The notes below the pieces were generated by a model. The model made no database searches. It saw only the letters and a list, made by a program, of their open reading frames with translations, and had not been told where the DNA came from. Both the position numbers and the translations under genes were made by a program. A stretch of 64,000 nt of DNA, taken from the NCBI RefSeq assembly GCF_017916325.1, contig NC_090159.1, positions 91,001 through 155,000 of the forward strand, read 5' to 3'. Positions within the stretch are counted from its first letter, which is position 1. The number at the start of each line of letters is the position of its first letter. Shown here piece after piece: positions 40,984-51,638 of this stretch. This DNA comes from Leishmania martiniquensis (lineage: Eukaryota > Euglenozoa > Kinetoplastea > Trypanosomatida > Trypanosomatidae).

Positions 40984-42476
40984 ACGGTAGACAACGGCAT
41001 GGCGTGCATGGGGGAGTATGGGGTGTACATGTGGCCAAAATGATCCCCTTTCTTGTGAACACCCCGCCGTCTTGCCGCACGACCATTCCTCTCCCCCGCC
41101 CACTAAGGCAGAGAAGCCCAGCGTGCACACGCACACGCGCACGTCGAAAGGATGCGTCGACACCCAGCAGCGGTTGCGATAGGCGTCGCTGTCATTCTTT
41201 GGAGAGGTGCGGCTCACCCTCGCCCTCCTCTCTCTCCTGAGAGGCCTAGCGTTGACATCATGCTCGATGCACGCCACGAGGCTGAAAGCCTTTGCTGTTC
41301 GTTCGGAGAGGCAAGTACGTGGTGCAGGAAAGGAAGCAGATGCACTAACCAGCCTAGAGAACAGCCCCCCTTCACAGAGACACACACACACACATGCGCA
41401 CCGCAACAGCAGAAGAATACAGGAAAATATGCGTGACTGTGGCCTCGTAGTGGGCATCACTTGCACCGAAAAGAGTTGCACAGGCGCGGCGCGACAATGT
41501 GAGGGCGAACCCAAGATGTGTCGAGGGGGGCTACATGAGTGGGCCTGCGCCTTTGGTGAAGCAACGACGAAAGGGAAGCCTGTAAGTGCTACGGTGCGTT
41601 GGCGCAACAGGGACGACGACGCAGATCGTCGAGCATATTCCCGGAACCAAACGTTACCGATTGGTGAAACATGACTGCCGCCCAGTACAGCAAGGGTGGG
41701 GGCCGAGAGGATGATGGGGGGCGCATACGCTCACAGAAGTTGAATAAGAGCCTTGCTCAGGCGCAACGAGTGCGTGCAAAGACGAAGGTGCGTTTCCCCA
41801 TCGCCCCCCTTCTTTCTCAGCATTAAGTGCGCCTCCCTCCTCGAGGCGAGGAAATGAATAGTGAAGGCAGAGGAGTAGAGGGGAGCGCGTAGCGACCCCC
41901 TCCCCCCTTTCCTCCCCTGCCCACACACGCGCGCCGACGTTGTGCGGAAGGTACGGCGACCTTTTGCTTCGTTTGTGCCACCGTAAGACCACCGGCGCCT
42001 CGCCTCACCTCCGTCCCCCGTGCGCCTATCCCACGCCAACGGAGAGGGCCTTCGCGGGTCTTACTGCTAATTCGTTTTTTTGTGTGTGTATGAGTGAGGG
42101 GCACATGGGCGGACCCATAGGCATGTACATGTACATGTGTATGTGTGTTTGCTTGTGCGATTCCTTGCACTGATGCTCGTGAGGCGCGCAGCGAGAGCGC
42201 GTGGCGACTCATGGTAATCTCTTGCTACGCGACTGTGCTTTCGGGGGTGAGGCGTCACGGTTGACCCCCCGCCTCGTATCCCTTCCTTTCTCGAAGCTCG
42301 AGCCATGCCGATGGTGCGCATCATTCCGGCTCCCTTCCCCGCCTTTTTTATTATGCTCTCTTCTGATTGCCGCCTGTCCGCGTGCGTGACTGGCGCAGCC
42401 GCCTCTTCTCCCTCTCCTCTCCGAAGCTGCGCTCTTTCCGCTTGCGTGCACGCGCGCGTTTGAGAGCGGACGCATT

Positions 42477-42502
42477 GGGCAGGGCGGAGGGGAGGAGGGG
42501 GG
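42477..42502 (+). other. G-quadruplex-forming tract
   Basis: GGG-CA-GGG-CGGA-GGGG-AGGA-GGGGGG: four runs of at least three G with loops of 2-4 nt on the + strand. Folding not demonstrated. Confidence 0.55.
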
Positions 42503-43502
42503 AGAGACGTACACGTGTGTGGAAGGGGGGAACGGTGGGGCATTTTTCACACTCCTTCCCTACACTGCTCGCACCACTGACTTGCCCGTCCCACGAAGTG
42601 AGTGACATGGCTTGTGTCGCGTCCCTGCACATTGGGAGGAAAGAGGTGGCAAAAAAAAAGCGGCAGTGCAGGGGGAAGATGACCGCAGGCGCTGGTCAAG
42701 TGCAACGGGGCCGAAGCGACCACAGAGCAGGCAGAGTGAGAAGTCCTCATGGCACGGTTCGCTCGCCCGTGTTTTCAAGCCGCCTTTGCGTGCTGAGAGG
42801 CGGCCGCTATGTTGATGCTGAAGTGCAGGCCGTGCGGAGAGGAGAGCAGAGAGCCTCTACAGCCTCTCTCATGTCTCCGCGCCCTCGCACTGGGTATGCT
42901 GAGTACGCTGCGATCGACTCGGGGTATCTTGCAGCTTCCGTTGAGCGTTTCTCAGCAGCCTACAGCGCATATATGTGCGGGACGTCTATGTTCATTGCCG
43001 GTCATGAAACGCACGGGTGTGGTAAGCGTTTCGTAGCGGCGCCTCCAACATCGCCTTCTCCCGCTCTCCCCCTCGACGGCCCATCGCACAAACGCGGACA
43101 CACAACTTTCATCCCTCCTCCCCGCCCATGGCGCGCACCAGCAACTGCAGCGGCAGTGGAAGTGTAAACGCTAACCGACAGAGCAGCATAACGCACGGCG
43201 CCACGGGAAGAAGCCTTGGGCACGGGGGAAGGATAGGAAGCGCGACACAGGGGTCGCCTCTGCCCTCTGACTCACCCGCCGCCCCGCCTCCTCTCTTCCC
43301 GTACGCCCGCATACGCCTCATTGCAACGCAGTTCTGGGTGCGGCGGCGCACGGTACGGCTCAAGGAGGCTGGTAGCTCCCCTCTCTGTTTTATTCATGAT
43401 GCCAAAGATCTTGCTGGCCTGCATTCGCCCTCTCCTACACTCCCTCCATCGGCCCCCCGTTTGTGTTTCGCGTAGTTGTCACGTGCAGCATTACGCTGCG
43501 GA

Positions 43503-43529
43503 CATTTTTTTCTGTTTGCGATTGCACAG
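43503..43529 (+). promoter_or_regulatory. Predicted trans-splice acceptor for 1019-aa protein gene
   Basis: CATTTTTTTCTGTTTGCGATTGCAC followed by AG at 43528-43529, 38 nt before the ATG at 43568. Confidence 0.6.
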
Positions 43530-43567
43530 ACTGTCACGGCGTGTTTGCTCGCTGCCGTCGGGCCGCG

Positions 43568-46500
43568 ATGCTGAGGAAGAAGGACCGCAACAGGCCAGCC
43601 GAGATGAAGCACAAGTGCGCCGCCTCATCTTTCGACTACTGGCTGGAGCGGGATCAGCGACGTGGTTCTGTCGCACCCATTAGTGGGGTGGAGCGCGGCT
43701 CTTACGCGAGAGGAGATCGTGGCGGCCATGTCGACCCGCGATACATCGGCGGCACTTCCCTTGGCCACTACAGCAGTCACACGGCGTTGCCATCGCCGTC
43801 AGCGCCGCCCGCGCTCTTCCTCCCCGGGCAGCAGTGTCGCCTGGAGCAATTAGAAGAGCTCCTGCGCATTCAGAGTAATTATTATCAGCTTCTCCTCTCC
43901 GTCGCCGCACGAGAGGGAGTGGGCTGCGACGTGCCCGACGCAGTGGAGGTGGCGTCCACGAGTCACCCTCTGGTCATGCCGCACAGCGGGGCAGCACTTT
44001 TGTGTCCATACAGCGCCATCGCAGACTCCCTCTGCAGTGCTGCGGACGGAGCTGACAAGAGTGGCGGCCGGCCGTCTCTGATTGAGCCTTACAGCTTCAC
44101 CCAGGAATTGAGCCGCAATGCGCGACCGAGCGGCGGCTCGAACCCAACGGCCCTCATCAGCAGCGCAGCCGAGGCACAGGCGGAACGATACATCGCACGC
44201 CTCGAGGAGGAGGTGCAGACGCTCATGGTGGAGATCTGTGACAAAGATCTCTGCATTATCGCGATGTCGGCTGCAAAGGACGCGATGGCACTTCAAGCTC
44301 AGGAGCAGCAGAAGAGAGGGGAGCTGATAGGGGACGAGGGCACCACGCGGCTGATGTTGAGCTGCAACCATTTGCGCACGGTGATGTTCTTGAGGACACG
44401 GGAAGCGAGTACTCGGGCAATGGAGCTGAACACGCAAATCGCCCTTCTCCAACACGAGCTGAAACTTGCCGAGGCCCTGCTGGCGCAGTCGCAGAACAGC
44501 GCAATCGCCGCTGCCGCGCCTCAGCAGCAGCAGCAGCCTCTCAAGGCGAGAGATGAGGAAGAGACGTTGACCCGCGCTGTCTCGAACACTTTACGCTCTC
44601 TTCTGCGAGATGAGTACGGCCGACTGGCGCAGCTCGTGGCTGAGATGCCGAAGAAGGTGCAGACGATGATGTCCACAAGCCGTAGCTTGCCACGCAGTGA
44701 GAACAATGATGCCGCAAGGGATGCGACGGCGCCGCAGGAGCGGCAGCTGTACGAACCGCTGCACTCTGAGCTCGCCTCGCTCGACGGTGTGACAGGTTCG
44801 CTAGTGGGCGCAACAGTGCCTGCCGCCTCTGCTTCAGCCAGCAGCGCCTCACCGCAACCACCCGCGCTCGACGACGCCGAGACTGCACACCTTGCTCGTC
44901 TTGTCTTTAGTGTATGCCGGCACCATGAAGCTATGTCGGACCTTTACTGCGCCGTGGCTGATGAGAAGACAGGATTGGCGCAGTATGAGGTCGATATCGT
45001 CCGCCTCATCAACGCCAAGCAAAGCGCACTGACCTGGGCGACGCTGTATGAGGACAAGAAGCACGAGGCGAAGCACCTGCACGAGACAATAATGAGCCTG
45101 CGCGGAGAGCTGCGGACTGCAAAAGGGCAGCAGCAGCGATTCGTCGGCAGCTGCCCGAGTGCGGACAACACGGTGGGTAGCACCATCCGCAGACAAAGCT
45201 ACGAGGCGTACGCTGCGCCGTATGTGCCGCCAACAGCACAGCTGCCAAGGCGGTCACGCATTAGGCCCGAAGGCCCCTCCGCCTCCACTCGGCGGAAGCC
45301 TCGGACTGCTGCAGCCATCATGCGACCGATCACAGAGCTGCGAGAAGAGGCTCGACGCCTCGGGGTCCTGCCGGCCTTGCACTATCCGCCGCTTGTCACG
45401 AGCCCATCGCCATCAACGAGCTTCGTATCCGCATTAAGCAGCCCGGCACATAAAGAGCAGAGGCTGCCGGTGCACGGCCAACAGGATGTGGCGAGGACCA
45501 AGTCTGGTGCCCACGCGCAGGCGGCAGAGGTGTCGACTGTGGTTCAAGTTCCCTCCGTCGTCACCGGCGCGAGTGTGACGTGCAGCGTTGTCGCCTCAGT
45601 TATTCGCAAGTTACCGCGCCAGCGCGAGAGAGCAGGCGCGTCGTCTCCGCCAAAATCGCCGCCGCACTCGCTGGCGATGCTCCCAGATACAGCGCGGCCG
45701 CTGCAGTCGCGAGCGCGTGACTCGAGCCAGCGCGCGGAAGCCACAAGTGAGCCCAGCATTCCACAGCCAGCCGTCTCCCGCTGTCTGTCCTCCTCTTCCT
45801 CTACGGGTGAGGCGCTTCCCGCTGCCTGTTCAATGAAGGTGGCGCCGTTCAAGCGTGAATTTGGAGCCGCGGGGGAGCATGTGAATCGTTCAGCCTCTTC
45901 ATCCTCGGTCTCTTTCGGATCCTCACTCAGCCACACCAAAGCGCAGTGGACGGCCTCTATGCCCACTGCGGTGGCTGCTAAGGAGCAGTCGGAGCTGAAG
46001 ACAGCACACAACTCTTTTGACGATAGCGACGACGATGAGAGCCGAGAAGGAGCAGTAGTGATTCAGAAGGGTACGCTCAAGGGATCTCACAGACTTTCCG
46101 GTTCAAAGCTGGCGGCGCCCAAGACGTCTGCCAAGCCCACCGTCTCGGGCAAGACGACCTCCAGGGCGGCAGCTGCCGCTGTCGCCTTCGACCGCAAATC
46201 AAAGCCAAAAGGAATTGTTGACGTCGACGATGACACCTCGTCCACCAGTCTCAGCATGTTGTCGCTGTCATCCGAACCTCCGAAGTCCACGCCGGGCGGT
46301 ATCATCACATCGGCGGATAACGCCAAACAGAAGAGTTGGTGCGGTGCCGCCACGTTCTCCCACATGCGGAAGTCGTCCTTCGATGAGGGCGATAACACCA
46401 GCAGCAGCAGTAGCAGCACCAATAGCACCTCGGTGACCCCGCTCCGTGCAAAACACGCCAAGCTCGGCTCGAACACAGTAAGGACATTCACGGCGGCAGC

Positions 46501-46627
46501 GAAGCCGTCTGCGGCAAAACGTCCGTTGTCTGCCACCACTACCATCCTTCCTACCGCCAAGTCAAGGGAGGCGACATCCACGCCATCAACTGCAAAGCCC
46601 ACCACGCTGAAGCTTCCAACTTGGTGA
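43568..46627 (+). CDS. Coiled-coil, Ser/Ala-rich hypothetical protein, 1019 aa
   Basis: I do not recognise a family. The first ATG after the predicted splice site is 43568; the frame upstream is open only to a GTG. The N-terminal 60 residues are basic. Heptad-like helical stretches occur at about 190-235 (ARLEEEVQTLMVEICDKD) and 245-315 (MELNTQIALLQHELKLAEA), and again at about 440-520 (DEKTGLAQYEVDIVRLINA, HLHETIMSLRGELRTAK). The second half is disordered and dominated by Ser, Ala, Lys, Pro and Thr, with poly-Ser tracts and many possible phosphosites; it ends in a Lys/Thr/Ser-rich tail (TAKPTTLKLPTW). No signal peptide, TM or enzyme motif. The architecture is typical of cytoskeletal or basal-body-associated proteins, but that is only a guess. 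Confidence 0.8.
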   Translation: MLRKKDRNRPAEMKHKCAASSFDYWLERDQRRGSVAPISGVERGSYARGDRGGHVDPRYIGGTSLGHYSSHTALPSPSAPPALFLPGQQCRLEQLEELLRIQSNYYQLLLSVAAREGVGCDVPDAVEVASTSHPLVMPHSGAALLCPYSAIADSLCSAADGADKSGGRPSLIEPYSFTQELSRNARPSGGSNPTALISSAAEAQAERYIARLEEEVQTLMVEICDKDLCIIAMSAAKDAMALQAQEQQKRGELIGDEGTTRLMLSCNHLRTVMFLRTREASTRAMELNTQIALLQHELKLAEALLAQSQNSAIAAAAPQQQQQPLKARDEEETLTRAVSNTLRSLLRDEYGRLAQLVAEMPKKVQTMMSTSRSLPRSENNDAARDATAPQERQLYEPLHSELASLDGVTGSLVGATVPAASASASSASPQPPALDDAETAHLARLVFSVCRHHEAMSDLYCAVADEKTGLAQYEVDIVRLINAKQSALTWATLYEDKKHEAKHLHETIMSLRGELRTAKGQQQRFVGSCPSADNTVGSTIRRQSYEAYAAPYVPPTAQLPRRSRIRPEGPSASTRRKPRTAAAIMRPITELREEARRLGVLPALHYPPLVTSPSPSTSFVSALSSPAHKEQRLPVHGQQDVARTKSGAHAQAAEVSTVVQVPSVVTGASVTCSVVASVIRKLPRQRERAGASSPPKSPPHSLAMLPDTARPLQSRARDSSQRAEATSEPSIPQPAVSRCLSSSSSTGEALPAACSMKVAPFKREFGAAGEHVNRSASSSSVSFGSSLSHTKAQWTASMPTAVAAKEQSELKTAHNSFDDSDDDESREGAVVIQKGTLKGSHRLSGSKLAAPKTSAKPTVSGKTTSRAAAAAVAFDRKSKPKGIVDVDDDTSSTSLSMLSLSSEPPKSTPGGIITSADNAKQKSWCGAATFSHMRKSSFDEGDNTSSSSSSTNSTSVTPLRAKHAKLGSNTVRTFTAAAKPSAAKRPLSATTTILPTAKSREATSTPSTAKPTTLKLPTW

Positions 46628-48467
46628 CCGTGGTTAGAACAGGTTAGGCCGTGCGGAAAAGGGTAAGGAGGCGTGAGACGTCAAAGACGCTCACAAGGGT
46701 GAGTGTGCGCGTCTCTGTGTGTAAAAGTGGCCGAAGAGGTGCAAGCGGGTAAGAGGCCTCGTACCCTCGACCTCACTGGCAGAGGTGGAACAGGGTTCAC
46801 TGGACACGCTCAGCGGAACGTCGAGGAGGCAGTAGACCGCATGTGTGGTGGGAAAGGAGTATGAGCGGCAGACATCCTCTGAGGTGCGCACCCGCTGCGG
46901 AAGGACTCGCGCAGCGGGTGCGCTGCAGTCCCATCAGTGCCTATTTGCTGTCTGAGCGTCTGCGTCGGTGGCTGAGGGTGGAGAACGGCCCGCACCTCTT
47001 TGCCCGGCGAGACAGGGAGAAGAAACAGTCGGAGCAGATGCGGGCTCAGGCGTTTCCCGTTCACCACGGCATGGCGCTCTCAGGACCACACAGGGCGGTG
47101 AGAGGGACAGTGGTCTCCGTGCCTCCACCGACGTCGCAGAAGAAGACGAAGCTCTTTTTTTTTTCCTTCCGTCTCTTACGAGCCCCCTTTCCCACTCCTC
47201 GAGGCTTGTCCGTAGCAAAGATCGAGCAAAGGCCTGCCACCACCATCACCCGTGGTTGGCTTCCCGGCCTTCCAACGCCCCTGCTGTCGCCTGCGCCGCT
47301 GACGCAGAAGCTCGCGAGAATAACGTTGAGAGGATCAAAGGTAACACGGCACCTGAGGACGAGGGATATCTCAGAGGGGTCCATCGCCACGCATGTCGGC
47401 GGCCAGGTCCTGCGCGGCGTAGCCCCTCTATCCCCCCTCCCCAGTGGCTGGTGCCGGTGAGAAGACGCTTGCGCCATCCGCGTGGTGAGCAGAGAGTGTC
47501 GGCGTGGCTCGAGCGTATCGCATCCGACCCTTAGACTGCCGACGGGTGTGAATATTCTGAAGGACGCCGCGGGTGGTTGGTCGAAATCGCCTCCTCTGCT
47601 GTGGTCACATGGTGGAGCGGGTGGGAGGCGGCTCTGAGTGCACTGCTGCAACACGTCTCTATGGCTCTTTTTGCACCACGAGGCGGTGCGGATCTGACGG
47701 CCTCCGGCTGAGGGGTGGCGGTGGTGGTGGTGGTGGCGGGGCCATGCAGCGTTTCGCCTGTGAGGTGTTATGTGCGGCAGAGAGGACGCGCACAATGCAT
47801 AGAAAAAAGAGAAGTCTCGCGAAACGTGTTGGAAATGCGCATTACTGATGGAGCAGCAGCCCTCCCCTCCCCGCTCATCAAGGGCGCGGTGTGACCGGAA
47901 GGCATGCACGATGAGGAGGATAGGGGGGCCGTGGGTGGAGAATGGCGGAGCAGAGAAAGAGGGGGCATAAAGGAAACGGCTGTTCATGTGGCTTCCCGTT
48001 TCTGTCGCTCTGTTCCGCCGAAGGCCCCTCGTTTATGGATCCCTTCCCTCCCCTTACGCACCGAACGTGTCTCTGTCTTGCGTCGCGGTGCAGGCGGGGT
48101 GGGACGGAACGTCTGCTCATCTGTGCGATGAGGCTGCGTCGAGCAGCAGTACTCACAGCGCACGCCTCCCGCTTACCCTATCTCGCTTCGCGCTATCGTG
48201 TCTGTACCCCTCCTCCTCCCTTCATGGGCGCTTTAGCTCCGCTCCATCGTCAGTGGTGCTTAGCTGGTCTTCATCGAATCTGGGTAGTGCCCGCTGGCCT
48301 CGACCCTCGCACACACACACAGACATATATATATATACGGCTTGCAGCTTTTGTCCGTATGCTGTAAAGGGCCCTCGAGAGTGGTCGCAGACGGATCGCA
48401 GTAAAGCTGAAACCACGTGTACAGCACTTCCGCGCGTGCCCAAGCGCAAGCTCCTCGCCCCGCTAAG
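46628..48467. other. Intergenic spacer, 1.8 kb
   Basis: No supported gene. Contains a T10 run (about 47155-47164), a degenerate trace of repeat family 1 (47350-47413), a GGT/GGC-repeat stretch near 47715-47740, and (CA)n/(TA)n runs at 48309-48338. Confidence 0.55.
47350..47413 (+). repeat. Degenerate fragment of repeat family 1
   Basis: CCTGAGGACGAGGG (about 47351) resembles the 5' end of copies A and B, and 47395-47413 (GTCGGCGGCCAGGTCCTGC) matches 7001-7019 exactly. The two are 44 bp apart here but about 190 bp apart in copy A, so the interior is lost. Support comes from one 19-base match plus order. Confidence 0.45.
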
Positions 48468-50333
48468 ATGGATCGTGCATCGAGGGTTCGTGTCATGAAC
48501 GCGACGGTGCTCACTTGCATCCTGGCTCTCTACATCCTCCATGACGCGGGCTTCCGGTTCTGGATGACGCGCAACGACAGCCTCTCGCTCACAGCAGCCC
48601 TCGTGCACGACACAAAGGCTCTGCAACAAAACGGCGGCTTACGGGTGGCCTACGATGCCGCCACTGGAACAGCGCGCACCCTCCCTCTCCAACTCTATGC
48701 CATCGTGGCGAAGCGGCTCTCGGCGAAGTACGCTGCGCGGATGAAGGACACTGCTGCCGCGACCAAAGGCCAAAGTGGTGCCCCTCACTCCGGCTACACA
48801 CCACTTTTCGCCGTCTACAACTTTTCCGGCACCCTTCCAATGGCGGCAGTGGTGGTGGAGAGCACGTGGCTTACCCCTGACCAGGACGCCGTTTCTTACG
48901 TGTACGCACAGCGGCTGCTTGAGGCGTACCGCTACGCTCTTCTCAGCGGTGCGCCGTGGCTGTTGCTCTCCGGCTCGGCGATGGAGGCCTCGGTGGGACT
49001 GCAGTTCCTTCGGTTGCTCCCCAACCCAGCCGAGACGATCTTCCCAGACTCTGTGCTGCAGCGGTGGCCTCCGCCGCTCGTCACGACGGCCCTGCAGCTG
49101 CGCGAATCGATGAAGCCGTATGCAACTCTCGGAGAGTGGGTGCACGGCGCAGGCACGAGACCACTCAACGCCTTCCCCGCCTCTTCGATGGCCTCGCAGG
49201 CGAGTCAACTTCGAGGTGCCTATCCAAGCTCAGTGCTGAGGCCCTCGTCGCTGCAGTCGTCCCTCATTCAGCTGCTCTCGGCCCACGCCTTGGCCGAGAC
49301 AGACGAGAGTCGTGTGCGCCCCGCCTCCCTTATCCTGGGAGCGGAGTGGATGAGCCGGATGGATGCTGGACACAGAAGCGATAGCAGTGTCCCGGGCAGC
49401 AAGGATGGCGCTACAGCAGCTGTTGAGGGCAAAGCGACGTCGAAGGGGCCACGTGTGACGGTGCACGCGACAGCCTCGGATGCTGCCGATGACGGTACTG
49501 ATTCGAAAACGGGGGGGAGTAGGAATGGACGTGTGGCGCAAGACGCAGCCACCGCTCCGTGGGAACAGCCCCGAGTTCTCGAACTCCAGGTGAACGGCAC
49601 CGCGATAGTAGTGCACGCGACGCTGCCTGGTATGGTGATGGTGAGCGAGGTTAACGCGAACAAACGTGCTTGGCACGTGGCGAGGGCACTTCAGCAGCTG
49701 GTGGAGCTGACCCTTGTACACCGGCACGCCACTCGCACTGCCACTGCGCCCGTCGACACAGAGGAGAGGGGGTGGTGGTGGTGGCTCGGCCAGCCCTATG
49801 GCGTGACAGTCATTGCCAGCAGGTGGGAGCAGCAGCGCGTCAAGCTTCTCTACATGAAGGCCTTCCGTGAGGCCGTGCGTGACTCGCAGGAGGGACTTCG
49901 GAAAGCGGTTCAGCTGCTCCACCGAGCTCGCTGTCAGTTTGAAGGGCCTCTGCCGCCGCTTTCGTGCCACGGCGTTCGCGGCCCTGAGCTCCCACCATCA
50001 GCGCTGCCTTTCAGTGCTGCGGTACCGCCACGCTCGCGCATCTTCGTGCTTCCCCCGCCATATGAGGAACTACAGAGCTTCCAGCCAAAGCCGGGGTGGC
50101 TCAACTACACAGGTGAGCTGCCGGCGTCTGTCAATGCAGACGCGTCGAGGGCGGCCAAGCTGCTCGGGCGGGTGAGTTTCTTCCTGTACTTCAACTACCG
50201 CCGGTGGATGGACTGGTTCCTAGCGTCGCTGCCGGTGGGGTCTTATCAGGACCACTTTGTGCTCGCGTCGGTATTGATGTCCGACTTTTCGGAGTACCGC
50301 ATCAGCTGGAGAGACGTCATGTACCTTCGCTAA
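48468..50333 (+). CDS. Type II membrane protein, hypothetical, 621 aa (possible GPI transamidase subunit)
   Basis: Start ATG at 48468; the frame upstream opens only at a GTG. One N-terminal membrane span (about residues 12-26, ATVLTCILALYILH) is followed by GFRFWMTRND and a large, probably luminal domain with sparse N-x-S/T sites (NFSG, NGT, NYTG). A low-complexity charged insert lies near 300-370. Near the C-terminus, an aromatic, moderately hydrophobic segment (RVSFFLYFNYRRWMDWFLAS) precedes a conserved-looking end (DFSEYRISWRDVMYLR). The layout of an N-terminal TM, big luminal domain and C-terminal hydrophobic patch recalls PIG-S/trypanosomatid TTA1, and the stretch after the TM loosely resembles the PIG-S GLPLWWKTT motif. 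This is weak; the safe call is a secretory-pathway membrane protein of unknown function. Confidence 0.7.
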   Translation: MDRASRVRVMNATVLTCILALYILHDAGFRFWMTRNDSLSLTAALVHDTKALQQNGGLRVAYDAATGTARTLPLQLYAIVAKRLSAKYAARMKDTAAATKGQSGAPHSGYTPLFAVYNFSGTLPMAAVVVESTWLTPDQDAVSYVYAQRLLEAYRYALLSGAPWLLLSGSAMEASVGLQFLRLLPNPAETIFPDSVLQRWPPPLVTTALQLRESMKPYATLGEWVHGAGTRPLNAFPASSMASQASQLRGAYPSSVLRPSSLQSSLIQLLSAHALAETDESRVRPASLILGAEWMSRMDAGHRSDSSVPGSKDGATAAVEGKATSKGPRVTVHATASDAADDGTDSKTGGSRNGRVAQDAATAPWEQPRVLELQVNGTAIVVHATLPGMVMVSEVNANKRAWHVARALQQLVELTLVHRHATRTATAPVDTEERGWWWWLGQPYGVTVIASRWEQQRVKLLYMKAFREAVRDSQEGLRKAVQLLHRARCQFEGPLPPLSCHGVRGPELPPSALPFSAAVPPRSRIFVLPPPYEELQSFQPKPGWLNYTGELPASVNADASRAAKLLGRVSFFLYFNYRRWMDWFLASLPVGSYQDHFVLASVLMSDFSEYRISWRDVMYLR

Positions 50334-51638
50334 GACGCAGGAGGAAGAAATGGGGAGGGGCGATGCACAAGAAGCGAAGCCGTGCAGAAAGGGGGTGTTA
50401 GTGTATGTGTTTGGGTGCATTGTGATGCCTGCCTCTGCGTCACGCGCGGCAGGGATCTCTGAGACGATGAGCTGCTTTTGTTGAACACCAGACCCTGTAA
50501 AAGAGGGGATGAGCTGGCACGAGCGTCTTCCATTTCTTTCGCATAGCGTGTCTGCCTGTCGACGTGTGCGGAGGCCAAAGCGCTGTGTGCGATGAGAACA
50601 TCAGCCCTGACGTGGAGCCCCTCAGAAGGGGGCAAATCTTTTTTTTTCGCTCATTGCCTGCAGAGGACCCCCTCCCACACACACACACACACTGAGTGAA
50701 TGAAGAAGACATTCATTAGTGCTAACCTCCTCCCTCCCAAGCCGTATGACGCGACTCTCATCAAGACGAACGCAGAGAGCGGGAGGAGGGGAGGGGTAGC
50801 GGGACACGAGAGGGCGATGAAAGAGGCGGAGGAAGGACAGCAGCCGATTTGCTCGCCTCAAGGGCGCCACCCGTGCCTTCGCACGCCGCTCTCTCGAGTG
50901 ACCGCTCAGGTATACGCCCTTCCTTACTCTCTTACTCCCTCCCCCCTCCATGCATTTATTCTGCACACACACACGCACGTACATACCTCCTCCTCGTTTG
51001 GCGCTCTATACCCACCGGCCACCACACCACATAACATACGTGCACGAGGCGTTGGTAGCTGAGGTACGGTGTCACGTGCAACGGTGAAGCGCACAAGCGC
51101 ACGGCACTTGTCTTCCGTGCCTCCCTTTCCACGTCGTCTGCTGGGCTTCCCCGTGCGCATCTTTTGCGCCCCCTCTCTTGGCGGTTATTTGCTTAGGTCG
51201 TCCCGTCTTCGTGGCTGGGGCGCAGGAGAACATATTCTGCCGCTGTTGGTCTGCTTCTTTCCACTCCCTCCTCTCCCCCTCCCTCCCTCCCCCCTCGCAA
51301 GTCACACCCACACGCACGCACACACGCAGAGAGACAGACAGGCAGACACTCACGCGAGACCTTATCGTATCTTCACACAACTAGACGGGTACACACAGAA
51401 GCCTTCTGGGATAAAGAGGGAGGGAAGACGGAGACAGAGAGGAGGGAGTACAAAGGGCCGTAACGCATAAACGCACATCCGTCTCCAGTCGGCGGAGGCA
51501 AGCGTCGAGCGACTAGAAGGGCATAACGAAGAGCGGCAAGGCCCCATCAGCGGTGATATCCTCTCCTTGTGCGACCTCTTGCCGCTTCAGCGGACTGTAT
51601 TCGCTTTCTCATCCCACAAAAAAAACGCACGGAGGGCA
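50334..51638. other. Intergenic spacer, 1.3 kb
   Basis: No gene seen. (CA)n runs at about 50677-50693 and 50963-50980, then a strong C/T tract at 51253-51296. Confidence 0.55.
51253..51301 (+). promoter_or_regulatory. Predicted trans-splice acceptor for TPR-SET gene
   Basis: A C/T tract of more than 40 nt is followed by CAAG with AG at 51300-51301. The ATG at 51639 is 337 nt further, so a nearer AG may also be used. Confidence 0.45.

Larger units (their letters stand above)
40984..43567. other. Intergenic spacer, 2.6 kb
   Basis: No supported gene. A G4-type tract lies at 42477-42502, ATGTACATGTACATG runs near 42123, and the acceptor for the next gene is at the end. A 266-codon open frame (42367-43167) has Arg/Ser-rich composition and no recognisable feature. 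Confidence 0.5.

Noticed and set aside
40504..41607. 367-codon minus-strand frame overlapping aspartate aminotransferase
   Set aside because: More than 40% lies antisense to a certain gene and the rest is low-complexity spacer.
42367..43167. 266-codon plus-strand frame between aspartate aminotransferase and the 1019-aa gene
   Set aside because: Arg/Ser-rich, no motif, and sequence typical of the neighbouring spacers; kept only as a note in the spacer entry.
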